DNA of 22,595 nt from an uncultured Desulfobacterales bacterium (GCA_937925895.1 CALANC010000173.1:1-22595); one strand, 5' to 3'; shown: positions 7,870-15,136, counted from the stretch's first letter. Numbers and translations: made by a program. Notes: generated by a model from the sequence alone, not told the origin.

Positions 7870-9204
7870 TTAAGTGATCGGCATATACTTTTCGATTTCA
7901 TACTGACTGACATGGGTCCGATACATATCCCATTCGATCTTTTTGTTTTCCACAAACTTGTTGAAAATATGTTCACCAAGAGCATCTTTCACCAGCTCAG
8001 ACTTTTCAACTTCAAGAAGTGCTGCATAAAGATTTCCCGGAAGGGTTACTATTCCCAACTCATTTTTCTCTTTTCCAGACATCTCATAGATATCCTCTTC
8101 TATTGGGTCTGGAAGTTCATATTGATTCTCAATTCCTTTGAGACCGGCCGCCAGCATAACCGCAAAAGCCAGATAGGGATTGCAGGCCGGATCAGGGGCG
8201 CGGAACTCTATACGGGTGGCCGTCTCTTTTCCGGGCTTGTACATGGGGACACGAATCATGGCTGAACGGTTTCGTCGTGCCCAGGAAATATACACCGGGG
8301 CTTCGTAACCGGGAACCAACCGCTTATAGGAGTTAACCCACTGATTTGTGACTGCAATGATTTCTCTGGCATGTTTCATGATGCCGGCAATATACCACTT
8401 GGCCATTTGGGACAGATGGTATGGATCATCTCCAGCAAAAAAGAGATTTTTGTCACCTGCAAAAAGTGATTGATGCACATGCATGCCGCTACCGTTTTCA
8501 CCAAAAATGGGTTTGGGCATAAATGTGGCGTAATAACCATGTTGTCTGGCAATCTCCTTGACCACGATACGATAGGTCATGGTTTTATCCGACATGCTGA
8601 GGGCATCGTCATAGCGCAGGTCAATTTCGTGTTGGCTCGGTGCCACCTCATGGTGGCTGTATTCCACCTCAATGCCCATATCCTGAAGAGCAAAAATAGT
8701 ATCCCGCCTCAAATCAGATGCCATGTCTAAAGGACGGCTGTCGAAATATCCTCCTGAATCAATCGTTTCAGGGGCCTTGTTGCTTTTGAAATAAAAATAT
8801 TCCAGCTCGGGCCCGACGTAAAATGTATATCCCTTTTCTCCTATTTTCTTTAAAAGTTTCTTTAGTACATATCGTGGATCACCCTCATAAGGGGTATGGT
8901 CAGGATTAACGATGTCGCAAAACATTCGCGCCACGGGCCTGTCCGGGCGCCATGGCAGGAGTTGAAATGTCGCAGGTTCGGGCAAAGCAACCATATCACT
9001 TTCTTCAATACGGGCAAAACCCTCAATGGATGACCCATCAAAACCCATGCCTTCGGTCATGCCGCCCTCAAGCTCAGAGGGTGTAATGGCAAAGGTCTTC
9101 AGCACACCTAGAACATCTGTGAACCAAAACTGAATAAAGCTGACATCTTTTTCTTTAACGATTTTTAACACATCTTCTTTGGTCATACATTTTCCACAGC
9201 CCAT
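7870..9204 (-). CDS. glnA: Glutamine synthetase, type I-alpha
   Basis: Makes glutamine from glutamate, ammonia and ATP; first gene of the nitrogen-assimilation operon. The 444-aa protein has the GS signatures: FTDVLGVLK, MGFDGSSIEGF (about 53-63), GPELEYF (metal site), EVAPSQHEIDLRYD, NGSGMHVHQSL, and RIEFRAPDPACNPY. The short length, the absence of the adenylylation-loop Tyr motif, and the C-terminus EWDMYRTHVSQYEIEKYMP place it in the GSI-alpha group of Bacillus, Thermotoga and archaea. Arg65 in FDGSSIEGFARIEESDM corresponds to the Arg62 linked to glutamine feedback inhibition in B. subtilis. The start has a near-perfect AAAGGAGGT six bases upstream. An N-terminal GCGKC sits before Met7 and is unusual. 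Expression appears controlled by an attenuator leader. Confidence 0.97.
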   Translation of the reverse strand: MGCGKCMTKEDVLKIVKEKDVSFIQFWFTDVLGVLKTFAITPSELEGGMTEGMGFDGSSIEGFARIEESDMVALPEPATFQLLPWRPDRPVARMFCDIVNPDHTPYEGDPRYVLKKLLKKIGEKGYTFYVGPELEYFYFKSNKAPETIDSGGYFDSRPLDMASDLRRDTIFALQDMGIEVEYSHHEVAPSQHEIDLRYDDALSMSDKTMTYRIVVKEIARQHGYYATFMPKPIFGENGSGMHVHQSLFAGDKNLFFAGDDPYHLSQMAKWYIAGIMKHAREIIAVTNQWVNSYKRLVPGYEAPVYISWARRNRSAMIRVPMYKPGKETATRIEFRAPDPACNPYLAFAVMLAAGLKGIENQYELPDPIEEDIYEMSGKEKNELGIVTLPGNLYAALLEVEKSELVKDALGEHIFNKFVENKKIEWDMYRTHVSQYEIEKYMPIT

Positions 9205-9298
9205 TACAGCACCTCCTTTTTTTGCACCCTACAGTAGAAAGGGTTCCTGAGATTCAAATTGTGAGATATTCGCCTGTATTTAATTTTGTTTGTCCTTG

Positions 9299-9340
9299 AA
9301 AAAAAAAGACGTCTTTCCATTTAAAAGGGAAAAGACGTCC
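9299..9340 (-). terminator. Intrinsic terminator (attenuator) in glnA leader
   Basis: On the minus strand a stem of GGACGUCUUUUCC with GGAAAGACGUC and a 9-base AU-rich loop is followed by nine U residues. It lies about 95 bases before the glnA start codon and downstream of its promoter, so it would stop transcription before the operon unless prevented. Its 5' arm overlaps the second small hairpin of the ANTAR-like element. Confidence 0.85.
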
Positions 9341-9372
9341 TTGTCTCTTATATCCTTGTACATCTTCGTACA
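9330..9372 (-). promoter_or_regulatory. ANTAR-type antitermination element, two hexaloop hairpins, in glnA leader
   Basis: Hairpin 1 (9357-9372) has arms UGUAC and GUACA with a six-base loop GAAGAU. Seven bases later hairpin 2 (9330-9349) has arms AAGAGAC and GUCUUUU with loop AAGGAC. ANTAR proteins (EutV, NasR, AmiR) recognise paired hairpins whose hexaloops have A at position 1 and G at position 4. Hairpin 2 fits exactly; hairpin 1 has G4 but G at position 1. Hairpin 2 shares bases with the terminator's 5' arm, so the two are mutually exclusive. The sister element before the 13340-14992 gene makes the assignment stronger. Confidence 0.72.
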
Positions 9373-9395
9373 GATTCAAGTCAATTGAGCCTTTT

Positions 9396-9424
9396 AGATT
9401 AAATTTACTTGTCTCTTTTGTCAA
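9396..9424 (-). promoter_or_regulatory. Predicted sigma-70 promoter of glnA operon
   Basis: A perfect -35 TTGACA at 9419-9424 is followed at 17 bases by TAATCT, or at 15 bases by the better hexamer TTTAAT. Transcription would start near 9389, giving a leader of about 185 bases. The -35 and following bases (TTGACAAAAGAGACAAG) resemble those of the 15137-15165 promoter. No sigma-54 -24/-12 element was seen. Confidence 0.65.
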
Positions 9425-9754
9425 GGTGATTTTCTACAATTAATTTTAAATAATTTTTTTTCTTAAGTATTAGTGATAATAAACCAGGGGAACAGGTATG
9501 AAACAGCGCTTAGCAAACTGTGATACAGGTGAATTTCGAGGGTAAGTAATGATTACCGGGGTACAGATTCCTAGCAAACAAAACAGACAGCACCGTAAAT
9601 ATTTTCTAACATATATGACCTTTTATTTCAAACAAATTGGTTAACCCATATAAAACGGGTGCGGCGAGAGCATAACAATCCGCCTAAATTCTTGAGCAGC
9701 GGGAGCAAGGCACAGATAGACTGTGAAATTAAAAATGGTGGAAATCTTAAAAAA
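9425..9754. other. Intergenic region upstream of the glnA promoter
   Basis: About 330 AT-rich bases with no convincing gene. Only weak inverted repeats are visible, such as ACCC/GGGT around 9650 and CCGC/GCGG around 9680-9703, which lie after the stop of the 66-aa gene and might help end its transcript. They have no U-tract. Reading frames here lack ribosome-binding sites and family resemblance. Confidence 0.4.
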
Positions 9755-9955
9755 TCATTCAGAATGGGAAATCTCAAAAGTAACAGGATCTTTTTCGAAA
9801 TCCTCAATTTCAAGATATCCTGTCTGTCCGGGTAACAATTCTTCCTGAATCTGTTCAAGGAACTTTCTTAACGGGTTGTCCTGTCCTTCCAGGAGAAAGT
9901 CTGTTTTTGCCTGTACCACATAATCGTTGTCAATTAATGCGAATTTGATGTTCAT
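9755..9955 (-). CDS. Small hypothetical protein, 66 aa
   Basis: I do not recognise a family. The predicted peptide is acidic and soluble, without cysteines, membrane segment or signal peptide: it starts MNIKFALIDNDYVVQAK and ends with an Asp/Glu-rich tail. Support for a real gene is a GAAGGA ribosome-binding site about 9-11 bases before the ATG, a plausible promoter at 10087-10115, and a position on its own between divergent units. A function linked to the flanking nitrogen operon is possible only by neighbourhood. Confidence 0.55.
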   Translation of the reverse strand: MNIKFALIDNDYVVQAKTDFLLEGQDNPLRKFLEQIQEELLPGQTGYLEIEDFEKDPVTFEISHSE

Positions 9956-10086
9956 GATGCTGGTCTTCCTTCGCGGGTGCTATCATTTTTTGATTTATCG
10001 CCAGGATACCTGTAACAGGGGAGATATTAGTACAACTAAAAAAATATCTTGTTTTGTTAGATTATATAAATTATTTCGTCAACTTA

Positions 10087-10115
10087 TATATACTTAACAA
10101 AAGCTGCCTTGTCAA
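10087..10115 (-). promoter_or_regulatory. Predicted sigma-70 promoter for the 66-aa gene
   Basis: TTGACA at 10110-10115 and TATATA at 10087-10092 with a 17-base spacer, reading minus. The start would lie near 10080, leaving about 125 bases of leader. In that leader AGATATT and AATATCT can pair around an AGU-UGU-ACU stem, an unexplained small structure. Confidence 0.5.
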
Positions 10116-10239
10116 GAATTATTTGTATTGCAGAATCCGCCGGCTGAATTATTTTCCCAAGAATTTTCAGAGAAACCAAAAAACATTCCCCCCTATTAAT
10201 TGTCGGTCTAATATTTTTCGTTTATCTTCCGCCCGATAC

Positions 10240-10268
10240 TTGATACAGTTTAATTAGGAATATCTAAT
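10240..10268 (+). promoter_or_regulatory. Predicted sigma-70 promoter for the KaiC-like/HTH/cupin gene
   Basis: TTGATA at 10240-10245 and TCTAAT at 10263-10268 are separated by 17 bases, each matching 5 of 6 consensus positions. The -10 ends 26 bases before the ATG, so the leader would be short (under about 25 bases) and end in the AGAAGGAGA ribosome-binding site. Confidence 0.5.
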
Positions 10269-10294
10269 CGGTGTGTTAATAGAAGGAGATTTCA

Positions 10295-11596
10295 ATGGTT
10301 TCGAAAAAACTCAAGGTGAATTCAGGGGTCGGTCAACTTGATCAGCTTCTGGATGGTCTTTACATTGGGGATAATGTCGTCTGGCACGATGAAGCCGGTA
10401 GTTTGGCCGCCGTATTTTGTCTGAATTTCATTCAAGCTTCCCAGGCACAGAACAAGCCAATTATTTATGTCAGCTTTGATCGGTCTCCAAAAAACCTACT
10501 TGATAAGCTGGGCGCGCTGGCTCATTACCAGCACCTAATCATTTTGGATTGTTTTACTTTTGGCAAAGGCTCCGGCTCTATCGTTTTTTTAAAATTTTAT
10601 GAGAAAAAAGAAACCGAATTGCCCTGCCGTGTCGTAAGGGTTGATGAGCCCCGCAAAGCAGACAAGGTAATGGATGCTTTGTACGGTATCCATGAAACTT
10701 TAGAAGGCGATGTTCGGTTCGTTTTTGAAAGTCTGACGGGTATGCAGGAATTGTGGGGTGGTGAACAGCATTTAATCAATTTTTATTCCCACTCCTGTCC
10801 CCGGTTGTATGAACTGAACACGATTGCTTACTGGGTTATCGAGAAAAAAGCCCATTCTCCCAGCATCAGGGCTCAAATCAATCAAATCGCCCAGGTCGCC
10901 ATTGATCTCACCGTCAAAAGAGGTAAAACCTTGTTAACGATCTTAAAGGCTGAAAAACGTAATCTGGATACACTCAACAAGCCCTATAATTATTGGAGCA
11001 AAGATTTAAAAATTATCTTTGATTCTGAAAAACGTTCTGTGGGAAGGTTTGATCTGGGGGCGCGATTAAAAGGATTAAGAACAAAAAGGGGGCTGTCCCA
11101 ATCAGAACTGGCAAAACTCGTAGGGGTTACCCCCAGTACCATCTCTCAGGTGGAGAGCAGTCTGATTTATCCTTCTTTACCTGCACTTCTTAAAATGACT
11201 GAAGTGTTAGCTGTTGAAATGAGTTCTTTTTTCCAAGAGTCAGAGGATGTGCCTAACCGGGTGGTTTTTCCATCCGAGGGGGCGGTTCATATTAAGCTCC
11301 CGAATTTGCCCGAGGATAGTATCCAAGTCGGCTTATTAACCCCGGTAGACCTTGAACCGAGGGCCGAGCCCTATCTTATCGAGATTCCACCAAAAAAAAC
11401 CCTGCCAACACACTTTTTCATTCATAAAGGTGAAGAAATCGGTTATTTGTTGTCAGGAAAATTACAATTAAAGTTGGAAAAAGCCGTTTATACCGTGCGT
11501 GCCAATGACGTTATTTATTTGACTCACGAAATTCCTTCCCAATGGAAAAACCCGGGCCCGAATCCGGCCAGATTGCTTTGGATGAAAATTAATTAA
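10295..11596 (+). CDS. Three-domain protein: KaiC/RecA-like domain without Walker A, XRE helix-turn-helix, C-terminal cupin
   Basis: A 433-aa likely DNA-binding regulator. Residues about 5-240 resemble the KaiC/GvpD RecA-like fold: SGVGQLDQLLDGLYIGDNVVW at the start (quoted in part: GVGQLDQLLDGLYIGD), then IIYVSFDRSP, LIILDCFTF, and FVFESLTGM. The P-loop GxxxxGK(T/S) is replaced by HDEAGSLAAVF, so ATP hydrolysis is unlikely. Residues 253-311 are a clear XRE-type HTH (RLKGLRTKRGLSQSELAKLV, GVTPSTISQVESSLIYPS). Residues about 360-425 form a cupin (HKGEEIGYLLSGKLQLKLEK, then NDVIYLTHEIPSQWKN), a small-ligand-sensing fold. The start has AGAAGGAGA seven bases upstream. It sits between two nitrogen-type units, divergent from one and convergent with the other, which makes it a candidate local regulator; that is inference. 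Confidence 0.85.
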   Translation: MVSKKLKVNSGVGQLDQLLDGLYIGDNVVWHDEAGSLAAVFCLNFIQASQAQNKPIIYVSFDRSPKNLLDKLGALAHYQHLIILDCFTFGKGSGSIVFLKFYEKKETELPCRVVRVDEPRKADKVMDALYGIHETLEGDVRFVFESLTGMQELWGGEQHLINFYSHSCPRLYELNTIAYWVIEKKAHSPSIRAQINQIAQVAIDLTVKRGKTLLTILKAEKRNLDTLNKPYNYWSKDLKIIFDSEKRSVGRFDLGARLKGLRTKRGLSQSELAKLVGVTPSTISQVESSLIYPSLPALLKMTEVLAVEMSSFFQESEDVPNRVVFPSEGAVHIKLPNLPEDSIQVGLLTPVDLEPRAEPYLIEIPPKKTLPTHFFIHKGEEIGYLLSGKLQLKLEKAVYTVRANDVIYLTHEIPSQWKNPGPNPARLLWMKIN

Positions 11597-11630
11597 AAAA
11601 GTTCTCTTTCAATTTAGTTGGAGAAGAAAC

Positions 11631-11663
11631 TTAAACCTAAATTGAGCATAAGTCGAGGTTTAA
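11631..11663. terminator. Inverted repeat between convergent genes, possible weak bidirectional terminator
   Basis: TTAAACCT (11631-11638) and AGGTTTAA (11656-11663) form an 8-bp stem with a 17-base loop, placed between converging stop codons and overlapping the PurF-like stop. Neither strand has a good U-tract, so termination is uncertain. The loop and flanks share the repeat CCTAAATTGAGC...TCGAG with 15246-15270. Confidence 0.35.
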
Positions 11664-13063
11664 AAATAACTGCTCTCGTCCCAACAGTGGGTACATAACC
11701 TTTCTTTTGGCAAACCGATCGCTTCGACAAGATTTTCCAGTTTTTGATATTTTAGAGAAGTCAGTCTCAACCTCTGACGGATTCGATCAACCATTGCCCT
11801 ATTTCTTTCCGAATCGGACGTCGCATATTCGTCTAAAAACATATCATCAAAACCCTCAAGTTCCTTGATTGCTTTTCTTCCGGCAAGATCCAACGTTGAT
11901 CGGGATGTGGAAAAATTGAGAAAATCGCACGAATAAATCAGGGTCGGGCAAGCCGGTCTCATATGGACCTCTGATGCTCCGTAGTCGAACAAAATTTGTA
12001 TATTATCCTGCAATTGAGTGCCCCTTACTATGGAGTCTTCACAGAACAGGATATTTTTCCCCTCAATCATTTCTCTTATGGGAATCAACTTCATTTTGGC
12101 GACGAGGTCTCTTACGCTCTGATCCTGAGGCATAAAACTTCTCGGCCATGTCGGCGTGTACTTAGTGAAAGGTCTAATATAGGGTATTTTTCTTTCATTC
12201 GCATAACCAATTGCATGTCCGATCCCTGAATCCGGAATCCCGGCAACATAATCGATGTCCACATCGTCATTCTTAGCCAGCGCTGAGCCGCATCGGTAGC
12301 GCACATATTCCACATTAATTCCTTCATAATTTGAGGCAGGATAACCATAATAAACCCACAGAAAAGCACAAATCTGCATTTTTGACCCTGGCTTTTTTCT
12401 CTGCTCATGACCATCTTCCGTCACAAAAACAATCTCACCAGGTCCAAGGTATTTGTCAACCTCATAACCAAGGTTGGGAAACGCACACGTTTCTGACGAC
12501 GCTGCGTAAATGTCATCCTTTTTACCAATTATAATAGGGGTTCTCCCTAATTTATCCCGAGCTGCATAGATCCCCTGTTCCGTGAGCAAAAGCATAGAAC
12601 AAGAGCCTTTAATTGCCTCCTGTGCATTCTGAATACCTTCCTCATAAGAACCTTCCTGACAAATTAGTGTCGCCACCAGTTCTGTGGGGCTAAAATCTCC
12701 ACCACTGGTTTCAGAAAAATGCATTTTCCTGCGGAATGCGTTTCTCGCAAGCTCCTCAACATTGTTTATTTTACCGACTGTAACTAGGCCAAATTTCCCC
12801 AGATGAGATCCGATAATAAGTGGTTGGGCGTCATTGTCGCTGATAATGCCAATACCCTTTTTACCGGAAAACTCATGAAGATCATCTTCGAATTTAGATC
12901 TAAAATAATTGCTCTCGATATTATGAATGGATCTTGAAAATCCATCTGAATTGACTGTGGTCAGTCCCCCTCGTTTTGTGCCGAGATGAGAATGGTAATC
13001 GGTTCCATAAAACAGATCGTTGACACAATCATTTTTTGAAACAACGCCAAAAAACCCCCCCAT
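11660..13063 (-). CDS. PurF-like amidotransferase/phosphoribosyltransferase homologue lacking the N-terminal nucleophilic Cys
   Basis: The 467-aa protein has the two-domain layout of amidophosphoribosyltransferase (PurF), which in purine synthesis makes phosphoribosylamine from PRPP and glutamine. The Ntn-type glutaminase half is recognisable (HLGTKRGGL, FGLVTVGKINN, DKLGRTPIIIG, ETCAF). The PRPP loop is ILFCEDSIVRGTQ near residue 335-347, and the C-terminal CTHCW pair recalls the iron-sulfur ligands of Bacillus-type PurF. The protein starts MGGFFGVVS where PurF has MCGI(F/V)G, so the nucleophile at position 2 is Gly and glutaminase activity should be absent. GGGAGGA precedes the ATG at good spacing, so the start is firm. 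It lies 276 bases after a glutamate-synthase-family gene. It might use free ammonia or act as a sensor; it is unlikely to be the housekeeping PurF. Confidence 0.85.
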   Translation of the reverse strand: MGGFFGVVSKNDCVNDLFYGTDYHSHLGTKRGGLTTVNSDGFSRSIHNIESNYFRSKFEDDLHEFSGKKGIGIISDNDAQPLIIGSHLGKFGLVTVGKINNVEELARNAFRRKMHFSETSGGDFSPTELVATLICQEGSYEEGIQNAQEAIKGSCSMLLLTEQGIYAARDKLGRTPIIIGKKDDIYAASSETCAFPNLGYEVDKYLGPGEIVFVTEDGHEQRKKPGSKMQICAFLWVYYGYPASNYEGINVEYVRYRCGSALAKNDDVDIDYVAGIPDSGIGHAIGYANERKIPYIRPFTKYTPTWPRSFMPQDQSVRDLVAKMKLIPIREMIEGKNILFCEDSIVRGTQLQDNIQILFDYGASEVHMRPACPTLIYSCDFLNFSTSRSTLDLAGRKAIKELEGFDDMFLDEYATSDSERNRAMVDRIRQRLRLTSLKYQKLENLVEAIGLPKERLCTHCWDESSYF

Positions 13064-13339
13064 AAATCAATCCTCCCATACTAGTTCTAAAAACCTCTTA
13101 ATATTAAATCATCCCCATCAGAAAATTTTTGTGACCCCCGGATGACTTCATTTTGGCCGGCAAACTGTCTGAGCAAATTTGAGTGTTTAATATGGTTGAA
13201 ATAAAACGTTATTTTGAGATCGCGATTAAATAAAAAGTTATCGCTTCGTTCTATTTTTTCGTGGCAATAAAACTAAGGATAAGAAACGTCTAATTTTAGA
13301 TCAGACCACAGGCAATTGCAAGTACCACTTGCCTTGTTT
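13064..13339 (-). other. Intercistronic region with alternative hairpins
   Basis: Just after the upstream stop codon, AGGCAA/TTGCCT (13310-13315 with 13329-13334) and GCAAGT/ACTTGC (13318-13323 with 13327-13332) can form mutually exclusive stems. Neither is followed by a U-tract. Nearer the PurF-like gene, GUCAUCC and GGAUGAU could pair across about 25 bases. There is an inverted GCGAT...ATCGC at about 13222-13244. I see no convincing promoter, so read-through from the upstream gene is likely. Confidence 0.4.
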
Positions 13340-14992
13340 TTACGCATTGAGTATTTTCTTGGCACTTTCATCATTTATATCTGAAACATGTGGGATACCT
13401 GTCTCTCTTTCGGTTTCTCTATTGCCGGAGAAAAGATCGGTGCGGGCAATCCTGTTCAGAGAAAATTTTCTTGCGCCGGCCATGAGTTGCTGAAGCCCGC
13501 CCGCCAGTTTGTCGGCCAGCGTATAAAAGGCGATGGCACCATAGGGAATTTTTTCCATCTCTTTTTTGCCGATTCTTTTCTGGAGGTCGAAATATGAGGC
13601 AAATATTTCTTCCAGCTTGGTCCCGATGTCTGTTACCGTTTTTGGCAAATTATCCCAATTGCCGTGTACTTTCTCTCTCCTTTTCGGGTTAAGTGCACCT
13701 TCGATGTTTGCCCCCACGAAACCCGGAATCATGATGGCCCTTCCCATGCAGATGAGTTTTGTAAACGGAGCACCCAGAGCCAGTCCCTTGAAGATATGAT
13801 CTTCGAGAGCAAAACCGCCTGCAAAAGACATGTCAACCACCTTTTCCTCCTTTGCCGCTAAAATATCCGCGTATTCATAGGCTTTTGAATGGAGAAAAAT
13901 GGATGGCACCCCCCAACTCTGCATCATGTTCCATGGGCTCATCCCGGTTCCGCCACCTGAACCGTCAATGGTAAGCAAATCGCATTTTGCATCTGTGGCA
14001 AATTTTATTGCCATTGCCAGTTCTTCCATTCCATAAGACCCGGTTTTTAAGGTAATTCTATCGAAGCCAAGGCGACGGAGGTATTGAACACTCCCCATAA
14101 AATCTTCCCCTACCTGTTCGACTGTGTCCAGATCGGTGCCGCCCAATCGGCTGTGTCGTGCAAAAGATTTAATCGCACCTTTTTTGAATGCTTCTTTTAC
14201 CTGAGGCCTTGTTGGGTCCGGATCGACAATGTATCCTCTTTCCTTTAGAAAGAGGGCATAATCAAGGCTGGTCACTTGAATCTCTCCACCTATATCCTTG
14301 GCGCCCTGTCCCCACTTTAGTTCAATTATACATTTGTTTCCATACTTTTGAGCAACGAACTCTGCAACGCCATTACGCGTATCCTCAACATTCAGCTGGA
14401 CAATTATTGCGCCATAGCCGTCATAATACCGAAGATAAGTATTGATCCGGCGTTCCAATTCGGGAGAGCTTTTGATTTTACCCTTTTTGGCTTTTCCCTT
14501 ACCTATTTCTGAATTGAGATCAACCCCAACAACATTTTCACCGATGACAACCGGAATCCCCAGAAGGGCGCCGCCAATGGCAAAAGAATCCCAGTATTTT
14601 TCCGCGATAAATGTAGAACCGAGCGCACCTGTCATAAGCGGCATACGCACTTTTGTTTTCGTCGCACTACCGAATTCGGTTTCAATGTCCACATTTGGAA
14701 ATATACAATCATCAGGGTCTTGAGTTAGGCCTTTCCTGAGACCGTGAGCGCCATATGCATATCCTTGGATTCGAAGTGAATTGTAAGAAACGCCCACATG
14801 GGCTGTGTTGTTGGCACCCGCAGTAACCATGCCGAAACTTCTCGGATAGAGCAATTTGCGGCCCACGAGACTGGAAAGCCACGTTTCACATTTTCCCTTG
14901 CAGTCCGCCCGACATAGGGTACAAAGACTTGATTCAGCCGGATTGCCTCGATTGACGGTCCCAAGCACATCATTACTTTTTGAAAACCTCAT
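13340..14992 (-). CDS. Divergent glutamate-synthase-family FMN-binding protein with N-terminal Cys cluster
   Basis: A 550-aa protein of the FMN-binding glutamate synthase family. The core site is present: ELKWGQGAKDIGGE at about 224-237 (the KxSQGAKPGxGG equivalent) and DGSGGGTGMSP at 343-353. The region after the barrel (GFVGANIEGAL) lacks the cysteines of the usual 3Fe-4S cluster. Instead an N-terminal C24-x2-C27-x3-C31-x3-C35 motif (CTLCRADCKGKC) may bind [4Fe-4S]. It has no glutaminase domain. The substrate may not be 2-oxoglutarate; family membership alone does not prove glutamate synthase activity. The frame extends to 15091, but that part covers the attenuator; the ATG at 14992 with GAGGAGGA eight bases upstream is the start. 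It precedes the PurF-like gene and its leader matches that of glnA, so it probably belongs to a nitrogen-responsive regulon. Confidence 0.87.
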   Translation of the reverse strand: MRFSKSNDVLGTVNRGNPAESSLCTLCRADCKGKCETWLSSLVGRKLLYPRSFGMVTAGANNTAHVGVSYNSLRIQGYAYGAHGLRKGLTQDPDDCIFPNVDIETEFGSATKTKVRMPLMTGALGSTFIAEKYWDSFAIGGALLGIPVVIGENVVGVDLNSEIGKGKAKKGKIKSSPELERRINTYLRYYDGYGAIIVQLNVEDTRNGVAEFVAQKYGNKCIIELKWGQGAKDIGGEIQVTSLDYALFLKERGYIVDPDPTRPQVKEAFKKGAIKSFARHSRLGGTDLDTVEQVGEDFMGSVQYLRRLGFDRITLKTGSYGMEELAMAIKFATDAKCDLLTIDGSGGGTGMSPWNMMQSWGVPSIFLHSKAYEYADILAAKEEKVVDMSFAGGFALEDHIFKGLALGAPFTKLICMGRAIMIPGFVGANIEGALNPKRREKVHGNWDNLPKTVTDIGTKLEEIFASYFDLQKRIGKKEMEKIPYGAIAFYTLADKLAGGLQQLMAGARKFSLNRIARTDLFSGNRETERETGIPHVSDINDESAKKILNA

Positions 14993-15023
14993 GTTAGATC
15001 CTCCTCGTCTTTTGGAATTTGAT

Positions 15024-15064
15024 AAAACAAAAAGGCGCCTATCCCACTGGGGAAAGACGCCTTT
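15024..15064 (-). terminator. Intrinsic terminator (attenuator) in leader of the 13340-14992 gene
   Basis: Minus-strand arms AAAGGCGUCUUUCCC (15050-15064) and GGGAUAGGCGCCUUU (15031-15045) pair along 15 positions with one U-U mismatch and a 4-base loop. The U-rich stretch UUUUUGUUUU follows. It ends 32 bases before the start codon, so it must be bypassed for expression. Confidence 0.85.
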
Positions 15065-15107
15065 GTCATTTATCTGAATAAAATCTTCCACACGCCTTTG
15101 TGCGAAA
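15053..15107 (-). promoter_or_regulatory. ANTAR-type antitermination element with two identical AAAGGC hexaloops
   Basis: Hairpin 1 (15086-15107) has 8-base arms UUUCGCAC and GUGUGGAA around loop AAAGGC. Hairpin 2 (15053-15070) has arms AAUGAC and GUCUUU (one U-U mismatch) around the same loop. Both loops have A1 and G4, the recognised ANTAR signature, and the spacer is 15 bases. Hairpin 2 overlaps the 5' arm of the terminator, so protein binding would block termination. ANTAR-mediated antitermination of nitrogen genes is known from nitrate assimilation (NasR) and has been described in Geobacter (GnfR). Confidence 0.85.
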
Positions 15108-15136
15108 CTTTATTCATGCTAATCAAATCGTGAGAA

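Noticed and set aside
9205..9480. Sigma-54 promoter or glutamine/glnA-type riboswitch upstream of glnA
   Set aside because: No TGGCAC-N5-TTGC element was seen, and the structure fits paired ANTAR hairpins plus terminator better than known glutamine riboswitch motifs.
9628..9858. 76-codon minus-strand frame overlapping the 66-aa gene
   Set aside because: It is in another frame of the better supported 66-aa gene, lacks a ribosome-binding site and has low-complexity composition.
10295..11020. Circadian-clock KaiC
   Set aside because: Only one KaiC-like domain is present, the Walker A motif is missing, and it is fused to HTH and cupin domains with no kaiA/kaiB nearby.
11660..13063. Housekeeping purF
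   Set aside because: The catalytic Cys2 is Gly and the neighbours are not purine genes.
15000..15091. 33-residue N-terminal extension of the divergent synthase
   Set aside because: The extension would be encoded by the terminator and ANTAR hairpin, and a much better ribosome-binding site precedes the ATG at 14992.
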